From: Clavelina lepadiformis
Taxonomy: Eukaryota; Chordata; Ascidiacea; Aplousobranchia; Clavelinidae
NCBI RefSeq assembly: GCF_947623445.1
Contig: NC_135245.1
Location: 19,413,501 to 19,477,500 of the forward strand
Direction: 5' to 3'
DNA length: 64,000 nucleotides
Part shown: positions 61,401 through 64,000 of the stretch, piece after piece
Layout: the number at the start of each line of letters is the position of its first letter
Position numbering within the stretch: the first letter of the stretch is position 1
Program-made: the position numbers and the translations under genes
The notes under the pieces: generated by a model
Database searches by the model: none
What the model was told of the DNA's origin: nothing
The model's input: only the letters and a program-made list of their open reading frames with translations

Positions 61401-64000
61401 AAACCATAAAAACTTTTTTCAAAACAATACGACTTTCATAGTAACTATGAGCACAAACTTGGCAAAATACTTTTGATTATTTCAGTGACAAACTTTCCTG
61501 ACAACCTACCACTTCTAATAGTGGTTCGTTTAGTTGTGAGTTGTGTTGATGCAACACTCTGCCTTCCCTTTGCTTTGCCTGAGAAATGTCTGTGGACAAC
61601 AATGTCCTGCTCAGGTGACTTCTCTCCAACAAAGACGTGCACGTCTCCGGTTTTTGATTCAAGCAAAGTTGCACCGGGGTCTGAACAGCTGAAAGAGACG
61701 CAAAGATGAGAAATTGTTTTCCTTGTTTTAATTTAAGAGGTCGTTTCGGTTGCTCAGAACATCTTTTAAAAACGTGACTATTAAGACGTGTTATCAACAG
61801 TATTTCAACCAAGATTATAAGTTTTTGACAAAAGACAGCTTTACATTTTCAAGAATATGTAAACACGAAAAACAAGGAATAACCTACAAATAAATTAAAA
61901 CTACAAGAAATAAATCACTGTAATTTATAAGATCTCTATCCGGCACCTTGCTGCAGTGGTTTCTAGCATCGATAATCCAACTGGAGGCAAATCCGTGACA
62001 ATTTTACGTTTTGACAAATCCTTGCCGACATTCGTCGAGACGGCCATGTTTGTTGTGGAAGAAAAGATTCCTGCTTTTCGGCTCACGTCAACAGTTTTTG
62101 GCTGAAATACGACATCGACAACTAATTTAACGCGAACATCCCCTTAATATTTTAAATCTCAATCTACGTGAGAAGCTTCTTGTGCTTAGGATGTTATTTC
62201 CGTAGAAGAAAGATTATGTAGAGCAAAAGAGGTAATAATATAACAAAGACATTATAGCAAAATTAATATTATAAAATGATAAACCATACATATAATATAT
62301 ATATATACATAGAATTGGTTGATTTCACACAAAATACCATGCATGCAACGTGGCTTCTTGAAACAATTCTTATACCTGCTCTTTGCAGTTAAAGTGAAAA
62401 GGAGGGAAATAATAATAATATACGACTGAGTGCGTTATTAATCATTATTGCATCAGCATTAGCACAATAAGTCACCTTCTCTCTTCTTGGGCTTTTGATT
62501 ACGCCCAGTCCACCTCTATGCTTATCTTTCGCCTGATTTTTCTGGCAAAATAATGGTTGATTGTTGGAAGCGTCGTCGCGCTGAATAGAGTCGAAGGGAA
62601 GATGTATGGGTTGTCGGGATGAGGTGGGATGCTCGAGAGGAAATCTCACGACATCATACAACTCATCCCATTCCTACACGCAAACAATTAACTTCACTGT
62701 GAAAAGACCTCATGTTTACGGATAAAACAATAAAAATAGCAAATTTAATAACCGGTTAAGACAATTCAAAAGCACAATTTTAAGGTGGTAGTTGATCAAC
62801 TGAGTGACAGTTCATTTGAGTGACACATTGGTAAGTACTGTTCAAACTACAGTAATGGGTTAGGGTTAGGGTCACTCGAATGAATAATTTATGTCATAAT
62901 TATGTCACCCAAATACTGTCACTCAAATGAACTGTTACTCAGATGATATACTCCCTTTTAAGGTATAGTATTATTTCAAATGCAGCCAATTGACCTTATT
63001 CTTTGGGAGAAAAAAGTTCATATCGCGAGGCATTGGGGCAAAGTTTTCATCGACACATTTTATCCCGAGCACGCGAGCCTGTCGCACAGACAGGCGGGGG
63101 TCGTACGAGAGGTCAGAGGTGAAGCAATTCTTAACAAGCAAGTTGGCACACAGCCTAATGTTCTTCAGGTGGGAATACTTCCTGAAAATTTAGAACTTGC
63201 ATTATACTTAGAACTTGTACATTATCTGTAACTCACATTTTGAATATATCTAACACTAATTCTTTAACAGTAATGCGACAATTATTTCCTCTTCCTTCAA
63301 ACCTTCTACCAATTCAAACCCAAACATTAAAACTAAACCTTATTGTCGAGTTAGAATTGTTGTGCTACCTGTTCAACATACTGGCATATTAAATAACATA
63401 ATCTACCCTATATAAATAAGATATAATAACCAATTCGTTTACTAAAAAAATTCGTTACTGCAGTTGATCAAAAACACAACATTAACCTGTTAATGTACAT
63501 GGACAGAATGTAATGCAGGTCCAAGACCAGCATAGTCCACTTCTGAGCCAATGGAGCTGGGCCCATGAAATCTTGCTTGGCTCCAAGAGAAGCAAAATGC
63601 TCAACACTGCCTGCAAGTGCAAGTATATGCAACGTGAGTTGACGACAGTTCATAAATTTATGTACTTTGAAGCGAACGCTTTTTAACTTAAAGCTGAAGA
63701 GACTAGTTCACAACTTCAGTTGTGCAAATGATTTATCCAAAGATAGGAAAGTTGACATTACTGCACAACAATTTTTCTGAGGCTTAAGGTAGATTTATAG
63801 TTTTCCAAAAGTTGAAGTGAATCAGATTTAGGTGATCGCACTGTGCAGTGAACAATACAATAATGACCAATACGGACCTTTCGCTGCGTGACATGCGAAT
63901 GGAAACTGCAGCCAAGTTGAAGTGGACTTAAATTCCTTAAAAAGATTAGAGAAAGAAATCCTAACAACGAGACCATCCTCTGCAACTGTGTCAACATGGA
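49402..64000 (-). CDS. WDR90: WDR90 (POC16) orthologue, nearly complete
   Basis: Centriole-wall protein: a CFAP20-like (DUF667) domain that binds microtubules, followed by arrays of WD40 repeats. From 5' to 3' I read 35 minus-strand exons: 64000-63878 (partial), 63610-63487, 63181-62995, 62673-62476, 62101-61947, 61688-61510, 61242-61089, 60975-60812, 60609-60441, 60189-60090, 59764-59590, 59353-59159, 58985-58836, 58539-58440, 58198-58039, 57786-57636, 57495-57240, 57063-56923, 56846-56735, 56254-56014, 55663-55464, 55270-54957, 54662-54494, 54056-53917, 53549-53432, 53294-53202, 53029-52912, 52710-52475, 52106-51981, 51651-51544, 51189-51055, 50798-50601, 50313-50113, 49966-49844 and 49641-49402. 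Every junction keeps phase and the total is about 1916 codons, somewhat longer than I remember for human WDR90 (about 1750). The end ELFVWKVKH-stop matches the vertebrate terminus. Only the first part of the CFAP20-like domain lies outside the window. Confidence 0.95.
50828..50911. mobile_element. 84-bp hAT-type mini-MITE in a WDR90 intron
   Basis: The ends CAGCGGTTCCCACTCC and CAGGTTCGGAACCACTG are inverted repeats. Flanks CGTTATCA (50820-50827) and TGTTATCA (50912-50919) form an 8-bp target duplication with one difference, again of nnnTAnnn type. It is too small to encode anything. Confidence 0.75.
51340..51512. repeat. Minisatellite of about 22 bp in a WDR90 intron
   Basis: Degenerate tandem copies of ACCATATAAACACCATCAA fill this stretch, with several deletions. 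It lies between exons 51055-51189 and 51544-51651. Confidence 0.85.
53642..53881. repeat. 15-bp minisatellite, 16 units, in a WDR90 intron
   Basis: Sixteen nearly perfect copies of GAAATGTCATGTTGT (some with GAAG) occupy exactly 240 bases. Because 15 is divisible by three and the unit lacks stops in several frames, it produces long spurious open frames on both strands. It begins 36 bases inside the intron after the donor of exon 53917-54056. Confidence 0.95.
54253..54433. mobile_element. 181-bp hAT-type MITE in a WDR90 intron
   Basis: Ends are CAATGGCTCCCAACATT and CAGGGTGGGAACCACTG. Flanks GCATATGC (54245-54252) and GGTTATGC (54434-54441) agree at six of eight positions and keep the central TA. 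The interior resembles the relic at 5934-6053. Confidence 0.65.
55464..61242 (-). other. WDR90 first WD40 array
   Basis: This starts with PDPILKLRRVLGFGG (61242-61089) and runs through repeats such as IVRIWRFETQKC, NIRFWRVRSNQL, GVLRLWPLDLS, SIRVWDFDNLRQLYDF, AFVGPNEYTVTV, LIKVWDYDMS and GSVFMWDFLG. It ends in an acidic, Pro/Ser-rich segment (56254-56014, 55663-55464) that links to the second array. Confidence 0.9.
60676..60730. mobile_element. 55-bp hAT-type end-to-end remnant in a WDR90 intron
   Basis: CAGTGATTGCCAACCTGGGG and TCGGTTGGAAACCACTG face each other with almost no interior. The target duplication is unconvincing. It is probably a deletion derivative of the same family. Confidence 0.5.
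61510..64000 (-). other. WDR90 N-terminal CFAP20-like domain and disordered linker
   Basis: Exons 63878-64000, 63487-63610 and 62995-63181 carry the CFAP20-like domain, with the diagnostic SFSNLFKEFKSTSTWLQFP, VLDLHYILSMYINR, HLKNIRLCANLLVKN and FAPMPRDMNF. Exons 62476-62673, 61947-62101 and 61510-61688 encode a Ser/Thr/Lys-rich linker with no fold evident. In family members the CFAP20-like domain attaches the protein to centriolar microtubules. Confidence 0.9.

Overview
This is a window of animal nuclear DNA, not bacterial. It has spliced genes with short, phase-consistent introns, AT-rich intergenic DNA, tRNA-derived repeats, hAT-type miniature transposons and a dead LINE. The gene set (HERC1, GT10 fucosyltransferases, secreted sushi proteins, a beta-1,4-galactosyltransferase family member, WDR90), the compact introns and the base composition suggest an invertebrate chordate. 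My best guess is an ascidian tunicate of the Ciona type; that is inference, not something the sequence proves.

Layout. Positions 1-5236 (+) carry the last 14 exons of a HERC1 orthologue (second RCC1-like domain plus HECT ubiquitin ligase domain). Tail-to-tail with it on the minus strand is an alpha-1,3-fucosyltransferase gene (catalytic exons 6532-8302). A block of about 4.7 kb holding the last two HERC1 exons and the whole fucosyltransferase gene (4612-9307) is repeated at 10243-14916. The second copy is bracketed by near-identical 249-bp direct repeats (9991-10239 and 14936-15184). Positions 15.2-20.4 kb form a repeat-rich gene desert with a 266-bp inverted-repeat element, several tRNA-like SINE fragments, a decayed tRNA-Trp-like copy and a LINE relic. 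Positions 26.1-28.3 kb and 33.3-35.0 kb hold two tandem paralogues (+) with identical exon phases. Each encodes a small secreted protein: signal peptide, one sushi/CCP domain, then a cysteine-rich C-terminal module I do not recognise. Positions 36.8-43.9 kb (-) hold a complete five-exon type II beta-1,4-galactosyltransferase-family gene, whose first intron carries two abutting hAT elements. Positions 43.9-49.4 kb are mostly unexplained. Positions 49.4-64.0 kb (-) hold nearly all of WDR90/POC16 as 35 phase-consistent exons (about 1916 codons); only the extreme 5' end lies beyond the window.

How the genes relate. There is no operon-like logic. Two genes are Golgi glycosyltransferases (fucosyl- and galactosyl/N-acetylgalactosaminyl-type) that could act on the same N-glycan antennae. 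The others serve ubiquitin signalling (HERC1), the centriole wall (WDR90) and probably extracellular recognition (sushi pair). The points most worth following are the sushi pair with its novel C-terminal module, the Tyr-to-Leu change at the donor-specificity site of the galactosyltransferase homologue, and the inserted duplicate with very long flanking direct repeats. Exon coordinates were derived by hand from splice signals, reading phase and remembered family conservation. No search was run.
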